Source of the DNA: Porticoccus sp047635255
GTDB taxonomy: Bacteria; Pseudomonadota; Gammaproteobacteria; Pseudomonadales; Porticoccaceae
NCBI GenBank assembly: GCA_047635255.1
Contig: JBLIIR010000007.1
Span: 1 to 33,394 of the forward strand
DNA length: 33,394 nt
Reading direction: 5' to 3'
Shown piece after piece: positions 15,287 to 24,479 of the stretch. The notes under the pieces are model-generated. The model saw only the letters and a list, made by a program, of their open reading frames with translations. It had not been told where the DNA came from and made no database searches. How positions within the stretch are numbered: the stretch's first letter is position 1; each line of letters opens with the position of its first letter. Position numbers and translations under genes: made by a program.

Positions 15287-16357
15287 ATGACAAATATGAC
15301 AAATTTATTTTATTTGCGAGATTGGGTTGAGAGGTATTTGCCTCGAGGTGTTGTTTTGAGTGAGCCAATATTTCTTGATCCACTTAATGGCGATGCGGGT
15401 TTTAGGCAATATTTTAGGATTAATTCTAACCCATCCTTAATAGCTGTATTGGCACCACCATTGCTTGAAAATAACTTTAATTTTGTCAACATATCCTTTT
15501 GTTTTCGAGAAAACGCTGTTCATACGCCATTAGTTTATGCAGTAGATTACCAGTCAGGATTTTTGCTACTTGAAGATCTTGGCGATCATTTGTTATTGCC
15601 TCTTCTGGCCGGACAGAATCAAAGCCAGCTTTACGATTCTGCTGAAATAGAGCTCATAAAGATTCAAAAAATTTCTAAAAATAAGACAATATTTCCAGAG
15701 TATAGCCGACAGGCATTGCTTAAGGAAATGACTATTTTTATTGAATGGTTCATCAAAAAATTGCTTAATATTGAGCCCAACCCTGCTGATTTGAGAGTGC
15801 TTGACCATGCTTTCTCGATTATTGCAGAGAGCGCATTGGAGCAGCCGCAAGTGGTAGTGCATCGCGATTTTCATTCGCGTAATTTGATGCAGTTGCCTGA
15901 TGGCTCTATTGGCGTCATTGATTTTCAGGATGCAGTCATAGGGCCTATCACCTATGACATGGTTTCCTTATTCAGAGATTGTTATATACGGCTGCCTAAA
16001 GAGCATGCTGTACAGCGAGCATTAAGCTACTATCAGCAGGCTGTAGATGCTGGTATTGCTCCAAAAATTTCTGATAATCAGGTGATTAGATGGTTTGATT
16101 TGATGGGCTTGCAACGACATATTAAGGTGCTTGGTATTTTTTCTAGACTTCACTTAAGAGACGGCAAGCACGACTATCTTGATGACTTGTCGCTTGTAAT
16201 TCGCTATACCTTGGAGCAGTTGAGACCATACCCAGAACTAAAAAATTTCACACTTTGGTTTGAACGGGATGTGCTTCCAGAAGTAGCGCGACAACCTTGG
16301 TTTCAATCTTTGGATGCAGCTGGAGGCATTCCAGCAACAAGCAATTCAGGAGATTGA
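15287..16357 (+). CDS. amgK: Anomeric MurNAc/GlcNAc kinase AmgK (aminoglycoside phosphotransferase fold)
   Basis: In Pseudomonas, AmgK phosphorylates N-acetylmuramic acid (and GlcNAc) at C1, the step before MurU in a recycling route that feeds peptidoglycan sugars back to UDP-MurNAc. The 356-residue product has the phosphotransferase fold: LLEDLGD (94-100), the catalytic loop VVHRDFHSRNL with His192, Asp194 and Asn199, and the metal-binding IDFQDA with Asp212. murU begins two bases after its stop. It is divergent from lptD, the same context as in Pseudomonas. The start could instead be the ATG three codons later; no clear ribosome binding site decides between them. The function is inferred from family and pairing with murU. 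Confidence 0.88.
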   Translation: MTNMTNLFYLRDWVERYLPRGVVLSEPIFLDPLNGDAGFRQYFRINSNPSLIAVLAPPLLENNFNFVNISFCFRENAVHTPLVYAVDYQSGFLLLEDLGDHLLLPLLAGQNQSQLYDSAEIELIKIQKISKNKTIFPEYSRQALLKEMTIFIEWFIKKLLNIEPNPADLRVLDHAFSIIAESALEQPQVVVHRDFHSRNLMQLPDGSIGVIDFQDAVIGPITYDMVSLFRDCYIRLPKEHAVQRALSYYQQAVDAGIAPKISDNQVIRWFDLMGLQRHIKVLGIFSRLHLRDGKHDYLDDLSLVIRYTLEQLRPYPELKNFTLWFERDVLPEVARQPWFQSLDAAGGIPATSNSGD

Positions 16358-16359
16358 AC

Positions 16360-17046
16360 ATGAAAGCAATGATTCTTGCTGCAGGGCGTGGAGAGAGACT
16401 ACGTCCTCTTACCGACACGACTCCTAAAGCATTGGCGCAGGTGGGAGGAAAGCCCTTAATTCAATATCATATTGAGAATCTAGTATCAGCTGGAGTAAGA
16501 GATGTGGTGATAAATACATCTTGGTTGGGTGACAAGATAGAATCATTTATTGGTAATGGATCTGCTTTCGGAGTGAATGTTCAATGGTCAAAGGAGCATA
16601 AGTCACTTGAAACAGGAGGGGGCATTCGTAGAGCTCTCCCACTGCTAGGGAGCGAACCATTCTTGCTTGTTAACGCTGATGTCTGGACTGACTTTTCATT
16701 GAAAAATTTAGTCGAAAAACCATTACCATCAGAAATTGACGCCCATCTAATTTTGGTCCCAAATGCATCTCATCATATGGATGGGGATTTTATGCTAACA
16801 CCTGAGAGTATAGTCAGCACCCCAGACACTAGAAATAAAACCTACACCTACAGCGGGATATCTATCCTGAGGCCAAAAATATTTACCGTGTATACCTCGA
16901 CTACCGAAAAATTTCCCTTGCGTGATGTATTGCGCGAAAGTATTTTCTCTGGCCGTATAGAAGGCGAGATATATACTGGGGTATGGCGAGATATTGGAAC
17001 ACTGATGCGTCTTCAAGAGCTGGATGAATATTTAATGAAAAGATGA
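16360..17046 (+). CDS. murU: N-acetylmuramate alpha-1-phosphate uridylyltransferase MurU
   Basis: MurU joins UTP and MurNAc-1-phosphate to make UDP-MurNAc, bypassing de novo synthesis. The 228-residue protein has the nucleotidyltransferase signature LAAGRGERLRPLTDTTPKAL (residues 6-25), the sugar-binding ETGGGIRRALPLLG, and the metal-site NADVWTDF. The frame is open upstream across the amgK end, but the ATG at 16360 gives the family N-terminus (MKAMILAAG) and follows AGGAGA by six bases. It is tightly linked to amgK. It is convergent with holA, 63 bases away, and no clear terminator is visible between them. Confidence 0.9.
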   Translation: MKAMILAAGRGERLRPLTDTTPKALAQVGGKPLIQYHIENLVSAGVRDVVINTSWLGDKIESFIGNGSAFGVNVQWSKEHKSLETGGGIRRALPLLGSEPFLLVNADVWTDFSLKNLVEKPLPSEIDAHLILVPNASHHMDGDFMLTPESIVSTPDTRNKTYTYSGISILRPKIFTVYTSTTEKFPLRDVLRESIFSGRIEGEIYTGVWRDIGTLMRLQELDEYLMKR

Positions 17047-17109
17047 TGTGGTGGAAGTTGAAAAATGGGATTTTCGGCGTAATTATTTTTTTCGTGGAAA
17101 AGATTTAAC

Positions 17110-18156
17110 TTATTGGATAGTCAGTCTGAGATTTCTAGGGTTAAATGATTGAATACCACAAAGAACAAGTATCAGTGTAGTAAGGTCATCCCATGGAGAC
17201 CCTTGCCTTGTGCCCTTGATCGCACGATCAATGCCTCCTGATAACTTTAACATTTGCCGTAATCTCTCAACAGAAATTCGGCTAATAGTTTTCTTTATAA
17301 GAGGCTTGCGACTTTCCCAAACCCCTAGCTGTTGAAGCACTGAGTCAATACCCCTGCCTGAATGAACAGCCTCGCTTCCCTTGATTAGAATTCGTAAATC
17401 TCGAGTGATTGCCCAAAGAATAATAGTGGCATCAGTACCTTCACTGCGAAGGCCTTGAAGAATGCGGCAGGCCTTTTTCGCTTCACTCTCCATAATTTTG
17501 TCTAACAGTACAAACACATTAAATCGTGAACTATCAGCGACAATATCAGACATAGCTTTTCCAGTTAGCTCTTTCTCTGGTGCCAGTAGTTTAAGTTTTT
17601 CTATTTCTTGGATTGCTGAAAGCAGGTTACCTTCAACTCTGTCAGCAAGTACGCTTATTGCCTCCTGGCTGGCCTGGATGCCAGATTGATTGAGCCTCCG
17701 ATGTAGCCATTGTGGTAATTGGGGTGTGGAAACTGGCCATATTTGTACAGAAATTCCCTGATTTTCTATGGCAGTAAACCATTTGCTCCTGGTTGACGAG
17801 CTGTCTAGTTTTGGTGTGATGATAAGTGTTAGGGTTTCTGTGTTAATTTTTGCTAAATGTTCCTGAAGTACTCTGGATCCCTTGTCTCCAGGCTTGCCTG
17901 CAATGATACGAATTTCTAGAAATTTCTTTTCCGAAAAAAGTGAAATATTGCTGGCTTCGATTAGAACGCCATTCCAATCAAATTTGCTATCTGCATAAAA
18001 TAAATTTCGTTCGTTGTAGCCGTGTAATTTTGCTGCTGTGCGAATAATGTCAGCAGATTCTTGAACCAAGAGTGGCTCATCTCCGCTAATGATATATACA
18101 GAAGATAGGCCTTTCGAGGCTAAGTGTGCACTAAGCTGCTCAGACTTCAGTCGCAT
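17110..18156 (-). CDS. holA: DNA polymerase III subunit delta
   Basis: The delta subunit of the clamp loader opens the beta sliding clamp during DNA replication. The 348-residue product (343 in E. coli) starts MRLKSEQLSAHLASKG and contains the family motif VYIISGDEPLLVQE (20-33), the central FNVFVLLDKIMESEAKKA and the C-terminal collar domain with GIDRAIKGTRQGSPWDDLTTLIL. It overlaps the end of lptE by 17 bases, the usual leuS-lptE-holA arrangement. Confidence 0.94.
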   Translation of the reverse strand: MRLKSEQLSAHLASKGLSSVYIISGDEPLLVQESADIIRTAAKLHGYNERNLFYADSKFDWNGVLIEASNISLFSEKKFLEIRIIAGKPGDKGSRVLQEHLAKINTETLTLIITPKLDSSSTRSKWFTAIENQGISVQIWPVSTPQLPQWLHRRLNQSGIQASQEAISVLADRVEGNLLSAIQEIEKLKLLAPEKELTGKAMSDIVADSSRFNVFVLLDKIMESEAKKACRILQGLRSEGTDATIILWAITRDLRILIKGSEAVHSGRGIDSVLQQLGVWESRKPLIKKTISRISVERLRQMLKLSGGIDRAIKGTRQGSPWDDLTTLILVLCGIQSFNPRNLRLTIQ

Positions 18157-18670
18157 ACTGGCTTGTCTTTTTAAGCATTGAATTTAAGAGATTTATTATT
18201 TTACGAGCTAGATCAGTCATCATTTCACGCTTCAATATTTTTTGTTCTTCAGCATTTGTTGATACATTATCTTCGTTGTAATTAAAGAATTTTTCTCTAC
18301 TGAGAGTTATTTTTGGTAGCAATACCTTGCCGTCAGCAGTTACAATTTCTACATCAACTAGCTCGGTTATGTGTAGCTCAGATATTCTTGCAGAAGAACT
18401 CACGCTTGCCGCACGACTAGTGGCCCTTTGATTTATTAGCCTGATCGTAATTTCAGCTTCTTTGGGGTTCTCTGTAATAGCGATATTGCTAGATTTTAGA
18501 GATCTGGAAACAAAACGATAAAGCTGATTTTTTTGATCTCCATCTATATGAATTTGATTTATACCAGCTAAATTTGCAATATCACCGCTGTTTCTTAGGT
18601 GCCAGCCGCAGCCAGTAATCATTAGGGATGCAAGAAAACCTGAGATAATAACGGGGATTAATTTTTTCAT
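18140..18670 (-). CDS. lptE: LPS-assembly lipoprotein LptE
   Basis: LptE is the outer-membrane lipoprotein that plugs the LptD barrel and is needed for its correct assembly. The 176-residue precursor has a lipoprotein signal peptide with lipobox ITGC (Cys21), followed by GWHLRNSG, the LptE family signature. The end is lysine-containing and overlaps the holA start. It follows leuS after 78 bases. Its partner LptD is encoded about 2.6 kb away in this window and Lnt, which would acylate Cys21, about 3.3 kb on the other side. Confidence 0.94.
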   Translation of the reverse strand: MKKLIPVIISGFLASLMITGCGWHLRNSGDIANLAGINQIHIDGDQKNQLYRFVSRSLKSSNIAITENPKEAEITIRLINQRATSRAASVSSSARISELHITELVDVEIVTADGKVLLPKITLSREKFFNYNEDNVSTNAEEQKILKREMMTDLARKIINLLNSMLKKTSQYATEV

Positions 18671-18689
18671 TGTAGTTCCTTTCTTCTTG

Positions 18690-18713
18690 AAAAGGGTCTT
18701 GGCTAAGGACCCT
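18690..18713 (-). terminator. Possible weak terminator or attenuator between leuS and lptE
   Basis: On the - strand, arms AGGGTC (18708-18713) and GACCCT (18693-18698) pair across a nine-base loop and are followed by a short TTTT run (18690-18693, overlapping the arm end). A six-base stem with a short T run would stop only part of the transcription, so it could reduce lptE-holA expression relative to leuS. Confidence 0.3.
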
Positions 18714-18748
18714 AACTATAAGTATGTTTTTTCATTAGCGCACTACAT

Positions 18749-21283
18749 TTAAATGGCAACAATGTTAACTAATTTATTAGGGATCACTATTATTTTTTGG
18801 ATAGCTAGCCCCTCAGTGAAGCGCCGAACATTTTCATGCTGTTTGGCCATGTTTTCTATGGCTTCGACAGTTGTTTCAGATGGCACATCAATTTGAGCTC
18901 GTAATTTACCGTTCACTTGTACTGCAATCTGCAGAATATTTTTTGTTAATGCTGATTCGTCTGCAACTGGCCATTTCATATCGAGCAAGCTATCTCTATG
19001 GCCTAGTTCATTCCAGAGTTGAGCACATATATGGGGTGTAATTGGCGATAAAACTAACACAATCGTTTCCAGCGCCTCCCGTTCAACAGCCAGGTCAACT
19101 GCAGTATTTCTGGCAGTCATTTTTCCTATATCATTTAATAATTCCATCACGGCCGCAATAGCGGTGTTAAACGTTTGCCGGTTTCCAAAGTCATTGCTTA
19201 CTTTGACGATGGTGGTATGAGTTTTCCGTCTTAGATCTTGCTGCTTCTGATCTAGGCTCGAGGGAATAGATACGGTCTCGTCTCCGGCGGCAAGATGATT
19301 ATGTACTGCTTTCCATAGCTTCCGAAGAAAACGGTGTGCGCCTTCAACAGCGCTATCATTCCATTCTAGTGATTGCTCAGGAGGTGCGGCAAACATTGTG
19401 AATAATCTTACTGTATCAGCACCATACTGCTCTATTAGATTTTGAGGGTCTACTGTATTGCCTTTTGATTTGGACATCTTCACCCCATCTTTCAATACCA
19501 TTCCTTGGCAGAGAAGCTTAACAAAAGGCTCATCAGAGGTTAGTAGCCCCTCATCGCGCATTAGTTTGTGGAAAAAACGCGCATATAGTAGATGTAAAAT
19601 GGCGTGTTCAATGCCTCCTACGTATTGATCCACTGGTAACCAATAATTTGCGGCGACACTGTCAATCATTCCTTCTGAATAATTAGGGCAGGTATACCTT
19701 GCGTAATACCAGCTTGACTCCATAAATGTATCAAAAGTATCGGTCTCATGCTCAACTGGGTGACCGCCTAGTGTAGTTTTTTTCCAGTCAAGGTCAGCCT
19801 TAATAGGTGACTTGATCCCATCCATTTCTACTTCTTCTGGCAGCAGTACCGGAAGGCGATCGATAGGGACGGGAATTTCTCCGCCATCAGGAAGATTGAA
19901 CATGGGGATTGGAGACCCCCAGTATCGCTGACGAGATACCCCCCAGTCGCGAAGCCTGTAATGGGTTTTTATCTCTCCGCACCGAAGCTGCTCTAGTTTC
20001 TTTGCTATAGCATTAAAAGCTTCTTCGGGACCTAGGCTATCAAACTCTCCAGAATTTATAGATACAACTTCATTTGGTGATTTAGATGCATACCATTTTT
20101 CCCAGCGGCTTTCACTAAAGTAGTAGGCAGCGCATTTGTCGTCATCAGCTGCATTTTTTCGGCGTAATTCTTCTGTGGACACAGCGACATGTTGGAAGAC
20201 CTGCTTAATCGGCAGATGATAGTTGTTGGCAAATTCAAAATCGCGTTCATCATGAGCTGGAACTGCCATGATTGCACCAGTTCCGTACCCCATCAGTACA
20301 TAATTTGCCACCCACACCGGTATTTTTTCTCCGGTAAGGGGGTGGATAGCCTCAAGCCCTGAGGATATCCCGATTTTTTTCATTGTTGCCATGCCTGCTT
20401 CAGAAACAGGCTGTTCTTTGCAGCCCTGAATAAATTTTAATAACTTTGGGTTATTTTTTGAGAGAGCTATAGCAATAGGATGCTCTGCTGCAATACAGGC
20501 ATAGGTGGCCCCCATCAATGTATCAGGGCGGGTGGTATACACAGAGAAATTGTCAATGCCAGCGATAGCTTGATTTAACTTAAAAGTTAATTCAATACCA
20601 CGGCTTTTTCCAATCCAGTTTTTCTGCATTGTGCGAACTTGTTCGGGCCAGTCGCTAAGTGTATCCAGACTGCCTAGCAATTCTTCGGCATATGCCGTAA
20701 TTTTAATAAACCATTGCGGTATATCTTTTCGCTCTACCACTGAATCACAGCGCCAACAGCAACCGTTGATTACTTGTTCGTTAGCTAGCACTGTCTGGTC
20801 TTCAGGACACCAATTAACAGCCGCAGTTTTTTTGTACACTAGTCCTTTTTTATAAAGTCGTGTGAAGAACCACTGTTCCCACTTGTAGTAACTGGGATCA
20901 CAGGTGGTCATTTCTCTGGACCAATCGTATCCGAAACCAAGCTTTTTGAGCTGGTTTTTCATATATTGAATGTTTGCATAGGTCCATTTTGCTGGAGCTG
21001 TTTGGTGCTTGATGGCTGCATTTTCTGCAGGTAAACCAAAGGAATCCCAGCCCATGGGCTGCAAGACATTTTTGCCTAGCATTCTTTGGTAGCGAGATAT
21101 GACATCTGCGATAGTATAGTTCCGTACATGCCCCATATGAAGCTTTCCGCTGGGGTAGGGGAACATTGCAAGACAGTAGTATTTTTCTCTATCAAGATCT
21201 TCTTTTACTTCGAAAGCGCAAGTCTCTGCCCAGAGCCTTTGAACAGCAGTTTCCACTTCCTCGGGATGATATTGTGCTTGCAT
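18749..21283 (-). CDS. leuS: Leucyl-tRNA synthetase
   Basis: LeuRS charges tRNA-Leu with leucine and proofreads mischarged products. The 844-residue protein (860 in E. coli) has the class I signatures: the HIGH-type motif as KLHMGHVRNYT (about 47-57) and KMSKSKGNTV. The zinc-domain segment GCCWRCDSVVERKDIPQWF, the editing-domain VYTTRPDTLMGATY with the threonine-rich site, and VPAHDERDFEF are all intact. It lies between lnt and lptE on the same strand, with its own candidate promoter upstream. Confidence 0.98.
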   Translation of the reverse strand: MQAQYHPEEVETAVQRLWAETCAFEVKEDLDREKYYCLAMFPYPSGKLHMGHVRNYTIADVISRYQRMLGKNVLQPMGWDSFGLPAENAAIKHQTAPAKWTYANIQYMKNQLKKLGFGYDWSREMTTCDPSYYKWEQWFFTRLYKKGLVYKKTAAVNWCPEDQTVLANEQVINGCCWRCDSVVERKDIPQWFIKITAYAEELLGSLDTLSDWPEQVRTMQKNWIGKSRGIELTFKLNQAIAGIDNFSVYTTRPDTLMGATYACIAAEHPIAIALSKNNPKLLKFIQGCKEQPVSEAGMATMKKIGISSGLEAIHPLTGEKIPVWVANYVLMGYGTGAIMAVPAHDERDFEFANNYHLPIKQVFQHVAVSTEELRRKNAADDDKCAAYYFSESRWEKWYASKSPNEVVSINSGEFDSLGPEEAFNAIAKKLEQLRCGEIKTHYRLRDWGVSRQRYWGSPIPMFNLPDGGEIPVPIDRLPVLLPEEVEMDGIKSPIKADLDWKKTTLGGHPVEHETDTFDTFMESSWYYARYTCPNYSEGMIDSVAANYWLPVDQYVGGIEHAILHLLYARFFHKLMRDEGLLTSDEPFVKLLCQGMVLKDGVKMSKSKGNTVDPQNLIEQYGADTVRLFTMFAAPPEQSLEWNDSAVEGAHRFLRKLWKAVHNHLAAGDETVSIPSSLDQKQQDLRRKTHTTIVKVSNDFGNRQTFNTAIAAVMELLNDIGKMTARNTAVDLAVEREALETIVLVLSPITPHICAQLWNELGHRDSLLDMKWPVADESALTKNILQIAVQVNGKLRAQIDVPSETTVEAIENMAKQHENVRRFTEGLAIQKIIVIPNKLVNIVAI

Positions 21284-21316
21284 TATTTTTCTTGGCCAGG
21301 TTGAGGCTTATCGTTG

Positions 21317-21344
21317 ATTTTGTCTGTGATGTACCAAGTGTCAA
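21317..21344 (-). promoter_or_regulatory. Candidate promoter for leuS
   Basis: On the - strand TTGACA (21339-21344) is followed after 16 bases by CAAAAT (21317-21322). Transcription would start near 21310, about 27 bases before the leuS ATG. A TATAAT overlapping the TTGACA (about 21343-21348) is an alternative -10 box, but it lacks a convincing -35. Confidence 0.35.
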
Positions 21345-21413
21345 TTATAGGCTAAAGCTTTCTATAGACCCAGACAGATTTCCTTGTTGGTGAGAATAAT
21401 TTATTTCTTGATA

Positions 21414-23048
21414 TCACCTGTAGTGGGTTTTAGGTTGAGAATTTTTAGTTAGAGGTGTTCTCAGCAGCCCCAATAGAACTAATGAAAGAGATAAAAAAAT
21501 TATTGGATTGGAGCCAAGCCGTCCAAAAGGAGTAAGGCCAATCCTGGGTTTCAGCGTGCCTTCGAGAGTGTCTCGATAAAAGGATGGAATAATCGCAGCT
21601 ATTTTCCCATCAGCATTAACCAATGCGCTTATTCCGTTGTTTGTTGCTCGAATCAACGGCTTTCTGTTTTCTATAGCTCGCATTCGAGCAATCTGAAAGT
21701 GTTGTTTTGGTCCTATCGTATCTCCAAACCAGCTGTCGTTGCTTATGGTGAGAAGTAGGCTAGCATTTTCTGCAGATTTTCTGACTAGCTCGGAATAGGC
21801 AATCTCATAACAAATGGATGTACTGATAACTACATCATTACCTACAACAATATTTTTTTGGTTTGCCCTCCCTGAGTTGAATACCGACATAGGTAAATCA
21901 AAAAATTTAATGATCCCTCGCAACCATTTTTCGAAAGGGACATATTCACCAAAAGGCACCAAATGTTGCTTATGATAGATCCCGGCACCTTGTCCGACAG
22001 CTAGCGCTGAATTGTAATAATAAGTTTCATTTAGATTATCTGGGTTATCCTTAGGATGCGACACTGTAGGAAGCCCGATAATTAGAGCAGTATTCGTATT
22101 AGCAGCTTCTTTTGCAATAGAGTTTAGGTAATCTGGCACCTCATGTCGGAATCTTGGGATTGCAGCTTCCGGCCACACCACTAAATCGTTATCCAGAAGA
22201 CTTGTAGTATCTTCAAGGTACTGAAAAAGAATTTTGTCTAGTTGGCTGGAATCCCAAGAGCTCCACAAAGAAATCGCTGGTTGTATTAAGCCTATGGAAA
22301 TAGCCTTATTTGATGACTCCGTCCACTTGACTGATTGCAGATAAAGGCCTCCAAACCAAAAGGAAAAAGTTAGCATTAGTGCGCCAGTTAGCGATATAAA
22401 TACATTTTTGTTTTGAGTGTTTCTAGCTATAAATGGTAGTCTTAGCTTAAAGAAAAGCCCTAGCAGTCCGCCGCAGAAAGCAGTTATCCAGCTTAATCCC
22501 AATACCCCAGTAATTGGCGCCCACCCAGATATCCATGAATCGGTGTGAGCATAACCTAGATAAAGCCACGGGAAACCAGTAAATACCCAGCCTCGAAACC
22601 ATTCACCCAGTGTCCAAAGGCTGGGAAATATTAGCAGCATAGTGGTAGCTAGGGCATAAGATGTGTTGCAGGAAAAACTAGATGTGTGTAACGCTTTTCT
22701 ACCCTGAGCAAACGGAATCGCAACTAATAGAGATAGTAAGAATATAAAGGGGATTATGAGCAACAAAGACAGCCCAATATTAGCTTGACCGTAATCACGT
22801 ATACTTACAAAAATCCAAGATGCCCCGACAGAATAAAGCCCTAGACCGTAGCTAAGACTTCGCAGAAAAATTAATTTGAAAGAAGCCGCTTTCTCTGAAT
22901 GCCCGCAGACAAATACTGAGAAGCCAGCTATGGATAAAATTCCTGCTGGCCAGAATCCAAAAGGAGCCATAGAGAAAGGTAAAAGAGCCCCAAATAGGAC
23001 CAATATGAGACAGACTTTGGTATCATATTTACTTGAAAAAGAGCTCAA
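21414..23048 (-). CDS. lnt: Apolipoprotein N-acyltransferase
   Basis: Lnt is an inner-membrane enzyme that adds the third acyl chain to lipoproteins, required for their export by Lol. The 544-residue protein has several N-terminal membrane spans (about 12-240) and a C-terminal nitrilase domain with the catalytic triad Glu294 (VWPEAAIPRF), Lys360 (YHKQHLVPFGEY) and Cys413 (SICYEIAYSE). A final span lies near the C-terminus. The start is TTG at 23048: an AAGGAA ribosome binding site ends nine bases upstream, and the next ATG would cut the first membrane span. It follows corC on the same strand after 64 bases, as in Pseudomonas and E. coli. Confidence 0.95.
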   Translation of the reverse strand: MSSFSSKYDTKVCLILVLFGALLPFSMAPFGFWPAGILSIAGFSVFVCGHSEKAASFKLIFLRSLSYGLGLYSVGASWIFVSIRDYGQANIGLSLLLIIPFIFLLSLLVAIPFAQGRKALHTSSFSCNTSYALATTMLLIFPSLWTLGEWFRGWVFTGFPWLYLGYAHTDSWISGWAPITGVLGLSWITAFCGGLLGLFFKLRLPFIARNTQNKNVFISLTGALMLTFSFWFGGLYLQSVKWTESSNKAISIGLIQPAISLWSSWDSSQLDKILFQYLEDTTSLLDNDLVVWPEAAIPRFRHEVPDYLNSIAKEAANTNTALIIGLPTVSHPKDNPDNLNETYYYNSALAVGQGAGIYHKQHLVPFGEYVPFEKWLRGIIKFFDLPMSVFNSGRANQKNIVVGNDVVISTSICYEIAYSELVRKSAENASLLLTISNDSWFGDTIGPKQHFQIARMRAIENRKPLIRATNNGISALVNADGKIAAIIPSFYRDTLEGTLKPRIGLTPFGRLGSNPIIFLSLSLVLLGLLRTPLTKNSQPKTHYR

Positions 23049-23057
23049 GATTGATAT

Positions 23058-23063
23058 TTCCTT
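23058..23063 (-). promoter_or_regulatory. Ribosome binding site that supports the TTG start of lnt
   Basis: AAGGAA on the - strand lies nine bases before the TTG at 23048. No ATG or GTG in frame has a comparable site, so this decides the start. Confidence 0.55.
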
Positions 23064-23112
23064 GGTTTAACAAGCATTCCTGCGGATTTAGGCTTAGCTG
23101 ATAACGGAGCTT

Positions 23113-23964
23113 TCAGGTAGTAATATTTTTGGGTACGACCTGCATTTCCAATAACTTTACTTGTCGATCATTTCCTTCGGAGATTCTAAATTTAAAGATA
23201 TCTATATCGATATTTTCACCCACTTTCGGCATTCGACCGAATGCTTGAACAATGACACCTCCAATGGTGTCTAATTCGTCAGCATTCATATTGACATTAA
23301 AGTATTCGTTAAAGTCTTCAATGGGTGTTAGTGCCTGAATAAAATAACCCGCTTCATTTCGAGGGATGATCATTTCTTGTTCGGCGTCATCCTTTTCATC
23401 TTGGATTTCACCTACAATTTCTTCTAGGATATCTTCAATAGTGATTAATCCAGCAATGCCGCCATATTCATCTACCACAATTGCCATATGGTAGCGCTGC
23501 TCTCGGAACTCCTTTAGAAGCACATAGAGGCGTTTGCTTTCTGGAACAATGGCAGCAGGTCGGATTATGTTCTTTATATTGAAGCCATCTTGCCTCTCGA
23601 GCAGAAGCGGCAATAATTCTTTTGCCAGCAGAATACCGACTATATGGTCGGCTGTTTCATCCAGTACAGGATACCGTGAGTGTCTGTTTTCTATCACAAG
23701 CTTAAGAGTTTCGTTTAATTCAAGGTGCTGAGGTATTACTGCCATTTGCGAGCGAGGTATCATGATTTCACGAACCTGTTTGTCGCAAACATTCAGGGCT
23801 CCTTCGATAATTCCCAGGGCATCATGATCAATGATGTTGTTTTCGCGAGCTGAATTTAATAAGTCTGTAAAATCTTTCCTAGATTTAGGAGCCGAAGAGA
23901 ATACGTTAGCTAGGCTTTCCAACCAAGGTCTGTTTTTTGGGCCGCTCGGTTCATCATCTGTCAT
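23113..23964 (-). CDS. corC: CorC/YbeX-type CBS-domain protein
   Basis: This is a cytoplasmic CBS-domain protein of the CorC (YbeX) family, linked in E. coli and Salmonella to magnesium and cobalt efflux and, more recently, to ribosome metabolism. The 283-residue protein has two CBS domains (about 65-185, with REIMIPRSQMAVIP and HMAIVVDEYGGIAGLITIEDILEEIVGEI) and a C-terminal CorC_HlyC domain (about 195-280). It lacks the membrane DUF21 domain of longer relatives. It is encoded between ybeY and lnt, the conserved order. Confidence 0.92.
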   Translation of the reverse strand: MTDDEPSGPKNRPWLESLANVFSSAPKSRKDFTDLLNSARENNIIDHDALGIIEGALNVCDKQVREIMIPRSQMAVIPQHLELNETLKLVIENRHSRYPVLDETADHIVGILLAKELLPLLLERQDGFNIKNIIRPAAIVPESKRLYVLLKEFREQRYHMAIVVDEYGGIAGLITIEDILEEIVGEIQDEKDDAEQEMIIPRNEAGYFIQALTPIEDFNEYFNVNMNADELDTIGGVIVQAFGRMPKVGENIDIDIFKFRISEGNDRQVKLLEMQVVPKNITT

Positions 23965-23987
23965 GTGTTGTCAATATCTCCAAATAT

Positions 23988-24437
23988 TTATTCATAAGGT
24001 GGCGGAAAATTAAGGCTGGCAAGTATTTTTGTTTCCAGAAGTTCCATTTTTTTAGCCTCCGCATCGTCTTCATGGTCAAAGCCAATAAGGTGTAAGCTAC
24101 CATGTATTACAATGTGTGCCCAGTGCGCATAGAGAGGCTTATTTTGCTCGCTGGCTTCACGCTCAATAACTTGCGCACAGATTGCCAAGTCTCCAAGTAG
24201 GGGTAACATTAGAGATTCTGGTAAATTTGCCGGAAATGATAATACATTGGTTGGATTGTTTTTTTTTCGATATTGATGATTTAATGTGGCGCTCTCATCT
24301 TCATCAATGATGCGAATATTGAGCTCCATCGACTTTTTGTGCCCAGATAACGTCGCCGTCACCCACTGATGAATCACACTTTCATCTGGAATATGCTTAC
24401 AGCCGGAGACATTTTCCATGCGTACATCAATTATCAT
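23988..24437 (-). CDS. ybeY: Endoribonuclease YbeY
   Basis: YbeY is a zinc-dependent endoribonuclease that helps mature the 3' end of 16S rRNA and takes part in ribosome quality control. The 149-residue protein contains the three-histidine motif HGSLHLIGFDHEDDAEA near the C-terminus and the family segment NPTNVLSFPANLP. It lies 23 bases before corC and 42 bases after ybeZ; YbeY and YbeZ interact in other bacteria, which fits the shared transcript. Confidence 0.95.
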   Translation of the reverse strand: MIIDVRMENVSGCKHIPDESVIHQWVTATLSGHKKSMELNIRIIDEDESATLNHQYRKKNNPTNVLSFPANLPESLMLPLLGDLAICAQVIEREASEQNKPLYAHWAHIVIHGSLHLIGFDHEDDAEAKKMELLETKILASLNFPPPYE

Positions 24438-24479
24438 GACGCTGCCCGACCACCCTGACGCTCTGTGTGCCTAATGGCT

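Noticed and set aside
17047..17109. GAAAA/TTTTC inverted repeat between murU and holA
   Set aside because: The stem is five pairs, nearly all A-T, so it is not a credible terminator.
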